The notes: generated by a model not told the origin, from the sequence alone. DNA of 64,000 nt from Coniella vitis (GCA_011317545.1 WUJK01000004.1:3356501-3420500); one strand, 5' to 3'. Positions 1-13,351 are shown, counted from the first letter of the stretch. A program made the numbers and translations.

Positions 1-75
1 TAATAAATAAATAATAAATAAATAAATAAATAAATAATAAGAAATAAAGAAATAAATAAATAAATAAATAATAGC
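1..75 (+). repeat. AAAT-type simple repeat, possible LINE 3' tail
   Basis: The window opens in a run of AAAT/AAT units. The same (AAAT)n run marks the 3' ends of LINE copies A, C and D further right, so this may be the tail of another + strand LINE whose body lies to the left. That is inference only, since no LINE sequence is visible before it. Confidence 0.4.
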
Positions 76-661
76 GATTATATAAAATAGGTTTATATAA
101 TAGCTATACGAAATACTTTGAGATATAAAGGAATAGTTTAATATTAATATAATAAAAACGGGAAAGCGAAAGGTATTATATATGTATTAGAAATAATATA
201 AATATAATACTTATATATAATTATAAGTATATATAAAATTATATTAGAATACTTATTTAAAGTAAAAGCCGGATATTTACCTTTCCTAGTATATCTTAAT
301 ATATATATAATAATAATAAAGAAAAAAGAGGAAGATAAAACGAGATTTTAATAAGCTTATAACGTTATTATTATATAAGCGAATAAACGAATAACCGGTA
401 TGAGAGCTATATAAATATAGCCCTTATATACCTAAGATATATTAAGCAAGAGGATATAAAAAGAGGTATATAAATAGCCGGATATAATAAAATAAAGATA
501 ATATAGATAATAAGATTATAATAAAATAATATTAACTTTATAAAAGAGTAATATCCTTATAAATATAGCTAGAAACCTAAAGTTTATTAATATTCTTAAT
601 TATTATATAGAGCTTAGGAAATATAAATTCTTAATTCTTTTATAACTTAAAAGTTAATATA
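76..661. other. AT-rich RIP-mutated DNA, unassigned
   Basis: Very AT-rich sequence, almost without CA or TG dinucleotides, lying left of the Gypsy 5' LTR. All frames are closed by frequent TAA/TAG. I could not recognise a protein domain, so this is probably another decayed repeat. Confidence 0.5.
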
Positions 662-1144
662 TACTATAGTCCAGGGTTATATAGGTTACTAGAATAGGCT
701 AATATAATTTAGTAAGTATCGGATCGAATTTATAATAAACCGATTAAGGATCTTCTATATAATTAAGAATTATAGACTAGTAATATAGGATTAAGCAATT
801 AGGGTTATAAGGTAATTATAGATAGATTATCTAGATTATAAATAATCTAATAAATCTAGAATTATCCAAATTATTAAATAATATAAATAATCCGGCTATA
901 GATATAAGAATAACGGAAGGATATAAGGAGAGATAGTTTCCTAGCTATTAGATAGTTTTCCTTATAATCTTTAGTTATAAATCTAAGTATTATTTTATAT
1001 AATAGAGTAATCCATCTTAATTATTTATAATACTTAATAATATTTAATAATACTTAATAATATATAACGATTTAAAGGTAATACTTCCCCTGCCTGCTAA
1101 TATATATATATAGGTACTTCTAGAATCCGGGACTTAAATAAGGA
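662..1144 (+). repeat. Gypsy 5' LTR
   Basis: Matches 31559-32030 over almost its whole length, with differences that are mostly C/T and G/A transitions. Shared landmarks include AGGGTTATA near the start, CGATTAAGGATCT in the first third and GAATCCGGGA near the end. The end is uncertain by about 10 bp because terminal TG..CA bases have been changed by RIP. Confidence 0.85.
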
Positions 1145-1339
1145 TTATTATATTTTTATAACTTTTATTTAGGACGGTTTATATATACCTCTTAGGTAAT
1201 ATTAAATATAGTATTTAATAATAATACCTATAGTATTAGCCACTTCGACGGTTAACTAGGCCTCGAATACTAGTTAATAGTTTCTAATTATTATTAATAT
1301 GCTTACTATATATATTATAGAATTTAAAAAATAAGAAAA

Positions 1340-2260
1340 TATTAGCTAAACCCCTAATATACCCTTTAAGATAGAATAGCTTAAGGTTTATTATAGCTAA
1401 ATCGATAAACTCTAACCTTAGATTATAGTACTTAAAGCTTACTTCTAGTATTATAAAGATTAATTTAATATTAACGCTAAGAAGCTTAGAATTATAATTA
1501 TTAAGCTTAAAGTAGATACCTTTATATAGTTTAAATCTATCCTATATAACTTTTTAGAATTTAGTTCGGAAAACTCTAGGGAAAATAAACTAAGAAGCCC
1601 TTCGCTTCCTTTAAATATTTCGCTTAAGCGTTTAAAGATACCTTTAGAAACCCTAAGAAAAAATATAATATAAAACGTAAGATTAATTAATTTAAATAGA
1701 TTAAATCGGTAATATAATATATAATACTCTTCCGATAGATTATATTATAACTTTAATAGAATAATAAACCCCTTATAATAGCGTATTATAATAGATTTAA
1801 GAATTTTATCAAAAATAAACTATATAAAATACTATAACCGGATATATTCGTAGAATTCGTAGTAATAGCTATAGCTATCGATAATTATAAATAGAAAAGA
1901 ATCTAAGAATAGTAAGGAAAAATAAAACCTATAGCTAATTATATCTAGAAAGCTAATATAGGAAAAAGGTATTAATACTCTAGATAATATTATCTATCCT
2001 AATAAAATAATTACCGTAGAATAATAACTAGTAGTATAACGTATTTAGGTCTTATAAAGCTAGATATAGCTTAATATAAACCTATAAGTAAGGAATATTT
2101 TAATTATAATAGGAAAGGTTATTTTATATAAGAATACCGATAATTTAAGAAACCTCGAGAATAAGGAAATCCTAGAAGGATAATAGGTTAATATTATAAC
2201 TAAAAATATTTAAGAACCCCCTTTTAGCTAGAACCCGCTTTTAGAGTAAATACCGGATAA
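1340..2260 (+). pseudogene. Gypsy gag remnant with zinc knuckle
   Basis: Decayed gag region of the Gypsy element. At 2096-2137 the codons line up as a CX2CX4HX4C zinc knuckle in which each Cys or His codon now reads TAT or TAC (Tyr), exactly what C-to-T and G-to-A transitions give from TGT, TGC and CAT. The upstream boundary is approximate and no start codon can be named. The protein would have packaged element RNA; now non-functional. Confidence 0.65.
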
Positions 2261-3899
2261 ACCTAATTATAAACACCTTAATTAGATATTGTATTATAAG
2301 AATAATTATATAATATACCTTTCGGCCAAATAAGGCTTAGGATAATTTCCTTAGAAACCTAGATAACGATAATTTATAATAAACGAATAGAAAACTATCG
2401 CTCCCTTATATAGCTATAATACTCCTAACCTTTTACTAAATATTAATTAATATCTATTAATAGATATTAAGAAAGCCTACCCCTTTAATATCTATTTATA
2501 TTAAGATAAGTATATATAATAGAAGAAGTTAAATATAATAACTATAGCTTTTATATAATATAGCTAGAAATTAAGCCCTTTATAATAGGATATAAGAAGG
2601 AGCTTAAGAATTTCGCTATCTAGATTATAAAAGATAGTATCATAGAAATTATAGGATAATAGGAAAACCTTAATATTACCTAGGATATTATAATATAGAT
2701 AATCGATAAAGAAATAAGCTTATAACTAGAAAGCTTAACGGATAAAGGCTCTAATTAAAGGGATATATACTATCTTATTTACGGAATTATACTTAGAAAA
2801 TTAATTTCTCGCTAAAATAAACAACCCTCTTATAATAAAGATATCTATATTTATTATTTTTATAAAGATTACTATTATATTATATAATTTATCTATATTA
2901 TATATAATTATAGATAATATTTTAAAAATAAAGTAACTAATAAATAGTTCCTAATATATAAGATAAGATAATATATTATTATAAATAATAATAATAATAG
3001 CGAATATTAGTTAATACTCCGAAAAATGAGAAACTATACTTATATCGGCCTTACCTAGGAATACCCCTATAAATATACTACTTATTAGTTATAATAGTAT
3101 TAATATACTACCCTGTAATATATATTATACGCTTTGGAAAGTGTATAAAACTAATATAAGATATAAGAATAGAGGAAAAAGCAGAAGGTTATAATAAAAT
3201 TCTATAAGAAACTAATATATTACAACCTTTATAAATAGGTAGATTATAAAGAATATATATACGATAAGGTATAATTCTTCTAATAAATTAAGGATTTATA
3301 AGAAGGTAGATAGATAACCTTTAGCGAGGAAATGAATTAAATTAAATTAAAGTAATAAAACGATAATTATATAGATTATAATAAGCTAAGAAGCTAGCTT
3401 AAATAATAGCTATTCAGGTTAGAAACGGATAATAGAACCTAAAAGATAAAGATCGCTTATAAAGGATAATATATAATTAGGACTTATAACTAATCCCTTT
3501 TATATAACGGATAATACCGTATATAAATATTTAAAAATGATAAAATAAATTAATAACTAATATTATTTACTACTCCTAGGTAATAGAATATAAGGAATGT
3601 TTATATCTTTAAGCGTAATTAATAAAGAATACATATTTTAGAAGAAGATAAATCTCTATAGATTTAATATAATAAAAAGAATAGAAATTACTTATAAACA
3701 AGGTATTATCGATAGAAACTCTAATAAATTACTAGTTGTAATCTATAAATATATAATATTTATAAACTTCGATATTATAGATATTATATAATATAAGTTG
3801 ATCTTAGGAATATTATAATTACAAAAAGAAAATTCTCGAATTAATTAAACTAATAATTATATTTTATAGGATAAAGCGGAACCCTAAGAATCGGTTATA

Positions 3900-5273
3900 A
3901 TTAAAAATATAGGATCGAGTTTAGTTACTAAGCGGTATTAAAATAAACGGGGCTTAAACGAATTTAGTAATACCTTTAAATCGAGAAGAGCTATAATAAT
4001 AATTACTAAAAGATACGATAAGCCTCGATAATTTATAAAAAAGGATTTAATAATAATTAATATTTAAGAAAGTAAGGGATATATCAGAGTAAAATATAAT
4101 ATAACGAGATTTAGTAGATAATAGGATATATTATTATAATAAGTTTAAAACGGAATAAAGTATATATAATAATATCTCCTTATAACAGTAATTATATAGG
4201 ATAAAGATATATTTAAAAACCTCTTTAATATATTAGAAGAATATCGGAAATTTATAAAACTATCGAAATACTATTAAAAGAAGGGGAAGAACTAAAGTTC
4301 TTTCCTATTTATAAATTCGATATAGATAAACTTAAGGTATTCCGGGAGTATTTAGATAAACACTTCAAGAAAGGTTATATTCGATTATTATATTCGCTTA
4401 TAGGATACTTAATCCTATTTATATTAAGTAAGAATAGTAAACTATAATTATATATTAACTATTAGTAATTTAACAATATTATTCTTAAAAATTAGTATTT
4501 ATTATCTCTTTTTTAAAAACTTAGAGATAAATTCTAAAGTGCTTAATAGTTTATAGCCTTCAACTTTAAGGAAAGTTATATATATATTTATACTAAACTT
4601 GGAAAAGAATAGAAAATAGCGTTTAGAATATATTATAAATACTTTAAATACCTTATTATATTATTCGGATTTACTAACATCGTAATATTATTCTAAGAAA
4701 TAATAAACTTTATTATATAAGAATACCTCGATTATTTTATAATTGTTTATTTAGATAATATCCTTATCTATTTAAAAACTTTCGAAGAATACGAGAAGTA
4801 TATTATAATAATTTTATAAATTTTCTAAAATAATAAGATCTTGGTAAAATTAACCAAATATAATTAGGATATTTAAAAAGTTAATTACTTCGGATATATT
4901 ATTACCCTAGAGTATATATAAATATAGAAAAATAAAGTAAAAGTAGTTAGAGACTAGCTAATATTTTAGAATATTAAGGATATTAAAGCCTTTTTGAATT
5001 ATATAAACTTTTACCGATAATTTATTGAGAATCATAATAATATAATAATATTATTTATATAATTTACTAAAAAGATTATTACCTTTTATAAGAATAATTA
5101 AATATAAAAAGCCTTTAATATTATTAAAGATACGGTTATATTAGAACTAATCTTAGTTAAAATAGATTAAAATAAAGTTTTCGAGATCGAGATAAATATA
5201 TTAGTTTATATACTCGGTAGATAACTTAGATAATATAATAACTAAGGACGATTATATATTATTAATAACTTTA
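3900..5273 (+). pseudogene. Gypsy pol remnant, part 1: reverse transcriptase and start of RNase H
   Basis: One frame reads through the classical Gypsy RT with TAA/TAG in place of Gln and Trp. The active-site box YLDD is present as YLDN at 4748-4759, followed by ILIY and a recognisable EEYEKY segment, then the FYRRF-like region near 5010. RNase H begins with FEIE at about 5189 and is cut at 5273 by LINE A. The start of the interval is approximate; protease is not clearly identified upstream. Confidence 0.8.
5261..5273 (+). repeat. Target-site duplication, left, of LINE A
   Basis: ATTAATAACTTTA here pairs with ATTAGTAACTTTA at 29208-29220 (12 of 13 identical; the one difference is G/A, as RIP gives). 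It lies in the Gypsy RNase H coding region, and the RNase H frame resumes just after the right copy. Confidence 0.85.
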
Positions 5274-5639
5274 GGATTCTTCCCGATACTTTTCTCGTAT
5301 ACGCCTACTTTTATTTAGAGTATATACGGCTTTTACTATTATTTTACTAATATTCGGCTTATTTATATATAGGTAAGTACGGTTATTAGGATAGCGTTAT
5401 AACAGATCCTTCCTATAGATATAATATAAGGCGGCTTTACGTTATCTAAAGAGCCGGTACTTAGGATAGATATTAATTCTATCTCGGATTTAATCTATTC
5501 CTTTATATAATAGAAGAGTTATCATAATATTATATTATTAGTATAAAAGAATACTATTACTTATTAGGATAACCCTCTTACCCCTAATATAATTAAAACC
5601 CTCTTTATAAGTATATAGTATACGCTTATAATTCAGGGA

Positions 5640-7080
5640 TTATTCTATTAATAGTAGATAAAACCTTAAGAAAGCTAGTTAATACCTTTAAAGAACCTTT
5701 ATAAAGCGATAAATATCTTTATATAGAAAGGGTATATTCCTAGCTCCTAGCTATAGCTAAGCGGGAATTTAAAAAACTTTTATCGGACCTAGCTTTTAGC
5801 TAGCTTATTCTAATATACTCGGCTTCTTCCGCTATTATCTTATAAGCGCTATTCTATTTATAATAAACCTTCTTACCCCCCTAGCCCTTTTGATAGGGTT
5901 ATAGCTAGGTTATTATTATAAATATAATTATTAAGCTTCCGGTAAAGCTTATATATTATATTTATAATAATGGCCCTTAACCTAGCCGATAATAGGGGTA
6001 AAATATAAGGATCTTTTTTAAAACCGCCCTTTATAATACGCTTATAAGCTTACCTCTTTAAGAATTTAAGCTAGATATTTATAACTAGCTATAGCTCCTT
6101 ATAACTAATATAAAGTAATTATTAAAACTCTTATTAGCTAAATATTACGCTTTATTAATAGGGAGGTTTATAATAGACTTTTTATTTAGCTTTTAAAGGG
6201 TAAGCTATTCGAGTTAATATAATTATCTTCGGTAATAATATTATAAACTTAGATTCTCTATATAATAACCGGGGTTCCAAAAAAGCTTTATAACTCCTTT
6301 ATTTACTAAAAGATATCCTCTAAAGAATATATCCGGGAAGAGGCTATTATATAAATAGAAATTACGCTTATCTCCTATAAACTATTTATAAATAGCTATA
6401 ACGTTATTATAAGTATAGCTACCTAATTTATATCCTTTTTTTATAAAGTATAATCTTTTTAAATATTTAATTTACCTTAAGCCCGGCTTATATAAAAAAT
6501 AGAGAGGCTTTCTTTTTATATAGGTAATTATCTTAACTATTATTTAACTAAATATTATATAAGGAATAAATAATACCCTACTTATTCTAATACTTAATAT
6601 ATTTATAAGAAGGAGGTTTATATATTTCCCTTTAGATATATTAATTATTATAAGCCGGTTTATTCTAATTATCTTAGCTATAATATTACCCTTATAATAA
6701 TTAATAAATAGCTCCGGTATTTATTTATTTCTAAGCTTCGGAGGATAAGAAATATAAATATAGCCTATTATAATATTATAAATATAGCTATAAAAGCTAT
6801 TAATAGCTCATAAGAGTCTTAACCCTTTACTAAGCTTATAAAATAATTATTTATTAAAGCCTTTTCCCGGAAATAAGCTTATAATAATATCCGGGATTAT
6901 ATACCGCCGGCTAGCTCCTAATAGCGCTTATAACTTAATATAATTATTATACCGCCTTTAAAGGGTCCTAGCCCCGATATAATTAAGGATTCTACCCTTT
7001 TAATAGGTATATTTAGGGATAATAATAATATAATTATAATCTTTAGCTCCTAAGGGGATTCGAATATTATGACTTACTTT
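5640..7080 (+). pseudogene. LINE A ORF1-like region
   Basis: Matches B 10,100-11,640 and C 20,510-18,980. By position it is the first ORF (gag-like, nucleic-acid binding) of a two-ORF LINE. I could not identify a definite zinc knuckle or RRM, so the product name rests on position only. Limits are approximate. Confidence 0.5.
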
Positions 7081-7099
7081 ATTTATAAATAGGGTATAT

Positions 7100-9800
7100 C
7101 TTTCTAATAGCCGAGGAGCTCCCCTTATAATTACTTAAGCGAATAAAGAAGAAATAGTTTACTTATATTATACTATTAATATTCCATATTAAGTAAGCGG
7201 TAAATATTATATAAATCTAGGAATTATATATAATATATAATATAAGGATATAAAAATACCCTATTTATAAGCTTTTCTCGCCGGTAAATAATTAGAGAAA
7301 GGATTTATTAGCCGGCTATAAGGAGAAGTAGTAAAGGTTACTCGGTAATAAGCTTCGGGTCGTAATATATATATAATAAGGCTATAGGCTATATATAATA
7401 TAAAAATAACCCCTGGTTATAAGGGACGGTTTTTAGTTAAAAGTATTAAGGACCCTTTTAATTAGTATATATCGGGTATTAGGGAAGAATATAATATTCG
7501 ATTATATCTTAAATAATCCCCTTATATAAAGATAAATAATTAAGGGTAATTTAAATATAGTTTATACCCTTTATAAGCCGGGTAAATTTAATAAAAGGGG
7601 TAAAAGCTAGGTTAAGAATTAAGTATTATTTAATAATATATTCTTTATAAATACCCTAAGTATCCTAACTTATATTAGGGGAGGAGTATTAAATCTTATT
7701 TTTTCGAATATAATTAATATAATTATAAAAATAGCTCCTAGCTTATATATTAGCTCTAATTATAAGACCTTTATTATTATTATTAGTAATAGTCTTATAT
7801 TACCCTAGGATTAGCTAGTATAGCTATAAATATCTTTATAATCCCTTCCGGTTTTTAAAGGCTTTTTAGAAATAAAGCTAGGAGATATACCGCCCTTTTC
7901 CTCGGTAGAAAGCCCGGCTATTTTAGATAAATAGGTAATCCGTTTAAACTACCTTTAGGAATAAGTATTAAAGGTAATAAGATATTAGCTATAACCTTAT
8001 TCCCGGGCCCCTTAATAGAACGATAATATAGAAGAAGCTTACTAGGTATATATAAAGCTTAATATAATTATTATGTATATCCGAGGGAGTTTTTAATAGC
8101 TAGGAATACCTTTAAAAGAGCTATTTATATATATTAATAAACCTTTTAATAGGATAGGATAAATATAATAGCTTTAAATATAGATATATTCGGGGTAATA
8201 AGATAATATAAGTTAGTTATATTATTATAAGCTCTTTTATTATAAGCCTAAAACGGGATATTATATAAAGACCCGGTTGGGAAGGTAAGCTTATTATAGG
8301 ATAAGATTCTATAGTAATCTTTCGGAGATAATAATCTAGTTAGAAATTTATTAAAGGGCTAGGATTCTTATAAAGCCTATTTTTAGTAAGGCTATATAAT
8401 TATAATTAAGGAGATTAAAGGATATATTATCCGGGTTAAATCTACCTCTCTTAGGGTAAATAATACTTTTATAGCCCTATTAAAGAAGTATTAAGATAAT
8501 ATAAGCCCTTTCTTAATATAACTTTATAATTATTAGCTTTTTATAAGGTATTTCTCTTAACCCTAGCATTATATAAAGATATTAATATACCCGCAGCTAG
8601 GTAAAAGGGATATAAATAGCCCTAGGTTATATAAGCTTATTACTCTCCTTTCTACCTTCTCTAAGGGGCTAGAAAAGCTAGTTATATATAAGCTTTTATA
8701 AATATTACTTATTAAAGGGGTCTTTAACCTTAAGTATTATAAGGCGCTATTAAAACGCTTTATAACGGACCTTATTATAGCCCTTATATATAATGTTAAG
8801 CTAGTATTTTCTTAAAGGTAAGCTATTATAATAATAATTAGAAATATATAAGGGGCTTTTAATACTATTCTTCCTGATAGATTAATAATATAATTATAAA
8901 CTTTTAGCTTCCTATTAATATAATTAAGTTTAATACCTTCTTTCTAATAATATAGCTAATATAAATTCGCTTATATAGGTCGACGAATAAGTATACCTTA
9001 ATAGAGTATAATATACCCTAGGGCTTATTATTCTCACCGGTTCTCTTTATAATATATCTCTCTAAGTTTATCCTATAAGGTAATATAGGTATTTCTATTA
9101 TACGAATAATATCCTCTTTTTATATATCTTTAATAGCGCGGAAGAGAATATAATACTATTAGAAGCGGATATAATAAGCGTAAACGATTAGGCTATAAGG
9201 AATATAATATAGTTTATAATAGAAAAGATTAAGGTATTCTGCTTCTTATAATATAAGGAAGTAGTATAGCCGGCTTTATAATAACTAATAAGCGTATCGA
9301 GCTTATTACTAATATACCCTCCTATTCTAAGGTTATTAGCTTCCGCTATTTAAGCTTTTAGTTTAATAGCCGCCTTATAGGTAAACGGTATATAAAGGAA
9401 ATACTTTATAAGATATTAAAGGTTATTACCTACTTTAAAAGTTTTAGGAAAGTATAATATAGCCTCTTTATAATATCCCTTTATAAAGTAGTTATTATTA
9501 TATTTATTTTAATATTTATATATATAATAAACTCCTATTTCCGGCTAGACTATACGCTTATAATATAGCTTAAGAAGGCGGATTAACTATTTATAAATAG
9601 CGTTTAAGGGGTATTCTCGATATAAAAGATAATTCGAATAATAATAGCTCTCCGAGAAGTAAGCCTCCTTATAACTAAGCTTATACTCGGGGTAATAATC
9701 CGTTAAACGAGTTTATAATATATTTTACTAAATATTAAACACCACCTTTATAAATATATATATACCTCTTAATTTAAGGGTATTTACTATATATCTTATA
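7100..9800 (+). pseudogene. LINE A ORF2: endonuclease and reverse transcriptase, truncated
   Basis: The endonuclease part is read as GNLN at about 7531, the RIP form of the catalytic GDFN, followed by NLIFSN-like sequence. The reverse transcriptase active site, originally YADD, reads Y-T-N-N at 9099-9110. The RNase H domain found in copies B and C is missing because A is deleted or interrupted from 9806 on. Confidence 0.75.
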
Positions 9801-10099
9801 AATATTCATCCTTCCTAATACTTTTCTCGTATACGCCTGCTTTTATTAAGGGTATATACGGTTTTGCTAATAATTTACTAATATCTAACCTATTTATATA
9901 TAGGCAAATACGGTTACGGGATAGCCTTATAGGAGGCCCTGCCTACGGATACAACGTAGGGCGGCTCGCCGCCGCCTAAAGGACTAATGCCTAGGACGGA
10001 TACTAGTTCTATTACGGATTCGATTTACTCCCCTATATAGTAGAAGAGGCATTATAGCACTACGCCGTAGTTATAGGAGGATACTGCTACTCGTTAAGA

Positions 10100-11640
10100 T
10101 AACCCCCTCGCCCCTAGTACGGTTAGGACCCTCCTTATAGGCGTACGCTATACGTTTATAGCTTAGGAGATAATCCTACTAGCGGTAGACAAGACCCTAA
10201 GGAAACTAGTTAATACCTTTAAAGGCCCTTTATAGAGTAAGGAGCGTCTTTATATAAAAAGGGTATACTCCTAACTCCTAGCTATAGCTAAGCGTAAGCT
10301 TAAAAACTTTTTATCGGACCTAGCTATTAGCCGGCCTATTCCGATATATCCGACTCCTCCCGTTACTATTTTATAAGTAATACTTTACCCTTAATAGCTA
10401 CCTTTACCCGTTTAATACCCCTAGTAGGGTCGAAGCTAGGCTACTATTATAAGCGCGGCTATTAAGCTCCCGGCGGAGCCGGCTTACTGTATTCGAAAAG
10501 CCGGCTCTTAATACGGCTAATAGCAGGGATAGGATATAAGGATCCTCCTTAGGGCTACCCCTTATAATACGCTTATAGGCTTACCCTTTTAGGGATTTAA
10601 ACTAGGTATTTATATTCGGCTTTAGATCCCTATAACTAATATAGCGGTAGTTATTAAGACCCTTATTAGCTAAGCTCTATACTTTACTAATAAGGAGGTT
10701 TAGGATAGGCTTTTTACTAACCCTTTAAGGGATAAACTATTAAAGCTAATATAAGCGTCCTCGGTAATTATACTATAAACCTAGGTTACTTATATAGCAA
10801 CCGGGGTTCCGAGGGAGCTCTATAACCCCTTTACCTATTAGAAGGTTTCTCCTAAGGAGTATATCCGGGAGGAGGCTATAATATAAACGGGAGTTAAGCC
10901 TATTTCCTATAGGCTTTTTATAAACGGATATAACCCTATTATAGGTATTACTATTTAGCTAGTATCCTTTTTATATAAAGTATAACCCTTTTAGGTCTTT
11001 AACCTACCCCGTACCCGGCTAGTATAGAAGACGGAGAGGCTCTCTTTCTATACGGACAGCTATCTTAGCTATTACTTAACTAAGCGTTATATAAAGAGCA
11101 GGCGGTACTCTACCTATTTTAACGCTTAATATACTTAGGAAGGGGAGGTTTATACGCTTCCCCCTAGGTATACTAATTATTATAAGCCGGTCCGCTTTAG
11201 CTACTTTAGCTATACTACCGCCTTTACGATAATTAATAGGTAGCTTCGTTACCTATCTATCTTTAAGCTTAAGAGGATTAGGAATATAATTAAAGCCCGC
11301 TATAACGATATAAATATAGCTATAGATATTATTAGTAATTAGCGGGAGCCTTAACCCCCTATTAAGCCTATAAAATAGCCGTCTATCGAAGGCCCTTCCC
11401 GGAAGCAGCCTTATAATAATATCCGCGATTATATACCGCCGACCGGCTTATAATAGCGCCCGTAGCTCGACCCGGCTAGTATACTGCCTCCGGAGGGTTA
11501 TAGCCCCGTTATAGAGAGAGAGCCTATACCCCCGGCGGATATAGTTAAGGATAACGATAATATAGTTATAATCCTTAGCTCCTAGGGGGGCTTAAATACT
11601 ACTACTCCCCCTATATATAAGTAGGATATACCCTTCCGAT
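10100..11640 (+). pseudogene. LINE B ORF1-like region
   Basis: First coding region of the LINE by position, upstream of the endonuclease. It keeps GC-rich blocks but has RIP stops. No definite domain was recognised; a gag-like RNA-binding role is inferred from LINE organisation only. Confidence 0.5.
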
Positions 11641-11900
11641 AACCGGGGGGCTCCTCTTATAATCGCTTAAGTAAATATAGGGAAGAAATAATCTGCTTAT
11701 ATTATACTACTAATACTCTATACTAAGTAGGGGGTAAATGTTATATAGGTCTAGGAGCCGTATATAATATATAATACGAGAACTTAGAGGTACCCTACCT
11801 ATAAGCTTTTCTCGCCGGTAGATAACTAGGGAGGGGATCTAATAACCTACTACGAGGAAAGGCGGTAGGAGTTACTCGGTAATAAGCCCCGGGTTCTAAT

Positions 11901-11914
11901 ATATATATAACGGG
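11901..11914 (+). repeat. Target-site duplication, left, of LINE D
   Basis: ATATATATAACGGG, identical to 12137-12150. The matching places in copy A (about 7366-7400) and copy C (about 18,690-18,710) lack the insert, so both are empty sites. Confidence 0.85.
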
Positions 11915-12136
11915 CCTCTGCTCTAAGACCAATCCCTGGAGCATTTAGCCTCTGGGACGTAGCTGATACGCTATGAAGCAGCCTTCGGGCTGGGGTTGTA
12001 TTACGAATATATATGCTGGGTGGGTATATATACGCTCCTTAGCAGTACGACAGGCAGTATACGCCGAGATACTCCTTGGGAGCTGTGCTAGCGTAACTGG
12101 TCCGGCGTTAATTTAATTAAATAAATAAATAAATAA
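11915..12136 (+). mobile_element. LINE copy D, 5'-truncated 222-bp insertion, little RIP
   Basis: Corresponds to the last ~200 bp of the LINE (B 26,397-26,600) plus an (AAAT)n tail, flanked by a perfect 14-bp TSD, as expected from abortive target-primed reverse transcription. Unlike its surroundings it keeps many TG and CA dinucleotides (for example CCAATCCCTGGAGCA and GCTATGAAGCAGCC). Where it differs from B and C the change is nearly always D = C or G and the long copy = T or A. It therefore approaches the unmutated sequence of the LINE 3' end. Confidence 0.88.
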
Positions 12137-12150
12137 ATATATATAACGGG
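12137..12150 (+). repeat. Target-site duplication, right, of LINE D
   Basis: ATATATATAACGGG, identical to 11901-11914. Its left edge merges with the AAAT tail, so the exact limit may shift by a few bases. Confidence 0.82.
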
Positions 12151-12502
12151 ATCGTAGGCTATATATAAAGTAGTAACGGCTCCTTACTATAAGGGACGGA
12201 CTCTAGCTAGAGGTATTAGGGGTCCTTTTAGTTAATATTTACCGGGCGCTTAGGGAGGATATAATATTCGATTATATACTAAATAATCTACTTATACGGA
12301 AATAGGTAGTTAGGGGCGATTTTAATATAATCTATACTCCTTATAAGCCGGGTAAGCCTAATAAAAGGGGTAATAACCGGGTTAAAGATTAGATACTATT
12401 TAGAGATATATTCTTTATAAATACCCCGAGCGTCCCTATATATATCCGAGGGGGGGTCCTTAACCTAATCTTCTCTAATATTCTAAATATAGCTATAGAG
12501 GT

Positions 12503-12518
12503 TACTCCTAACCTATAT
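12503..12518 (+). repeat. Target-site duplication, left, of LINE C
   Basis: TACTCCTAACCTATAT, identical over 16 bp to 20805-20820. The uninterrupted site is visible in copy A (about 7733-7750) and, inverted, in copy C itself (about 18,330-18,350). Confidence 0.92.
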
Positions 12519-13195
12519 TTATTTATTTATTTATTTAATTAAATTAACGCCGGACCAGTTATACTAGCATACCTCCTAAGGGGTATCTCGGCGTATACTA
12601 CCTATCGTACTACTAAGGAGCGTATATACACCCACCCAGCATATATATTCGTAATATAACCCTAGCTCGAAGGCTGCTTTATAGCGTATTAGCTACGTCC
12701 TAAAGGCTAAATGCTCCAGGAATTAGTCTTAGAGCAGAGTTATATAATACTATTAGTATAGCCCGTATAGAGCTACGTTTTTATTAGGTTAGCGTATTAC
12801 CGTATAGTTACCAGACGTTAGATGCCGGCCGAGACTAGTTCCGAAGCCGTACTATATACGTGCTATATATCGACTATACTAGCAATAACCTTACTAGTAT
12901 AGCAGCCTAAGGGCGCTACGTTAGAGAGCTAGCTAGCTATTAAGCTGCTAATATAGCGTAGACGTCCTTATAGTAGTATAAAGTAGTAGCTTAAAACGCG
13001 TTAGAGACGTACCTTAAGGCGTCTACTATTATTAGTCCGTAAAAGTACGTATCCTTCTGCTAATAATAGCTAGCCCTTTATCTATAGTTATAGATAATAG
13101 CTATTATAGCTAGTTATACCCCTACTATTATTAATAGTAGGGGTATAGCGCTATTTATTATATTTCTCCTATACCTATTATAGCTCGTCCAAACT

Positions 13196-13252
13196 CCCTC
13201 CTCCTCCTCCCTTCTCCCTCCTCCTCCCTTCTCCCTCCTCCTTTCTTAATCT
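13196..13252 (+). promoter_or_regulatory. Pyrimidine-rich tract before the antisense ORF of LINE C
   Basis: A run of CTCCTCC/CTTCTCC repeats on the + strand, about 100 bp upstream of the decayed start of the antisense ORF. The same tract occurs in copy B (25907-25942, as purines) and copy A (28494-28533). CT-rich stretches are typical of fungal promoters and 5' leaders; promoter function here is inference. Confidence 0.5.
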
Positions 13253-13351
13253 ACTATATAATAGTATAGTAATATTACCAACTATCGCCGCCGCCGTACT
13301 ATACTCCCCTCTATAATCCTAAGTATAGTAACTACTATTACTACTGCTATA

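Larger units (their letters stand above)
11660..12518 (+). pseudogene. LINE B ORF2, part 1: AP-type endonuclease
   Basis: Endonuclease/exonuclease/phosphatase family domain that nicks target DNA. VQEPY with its catalytic Glu is at 11749-11763 (Gln as TAG), and GDFN with catalytic Asp and Asn is intact at 12315-12326. A GGVLNLIFSN segment follows at about 12450. The frame is interrupted by LINE D (11915-12136) and cut at 12518 by LINE C; it continues at 20821. Confidence 0.82.
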
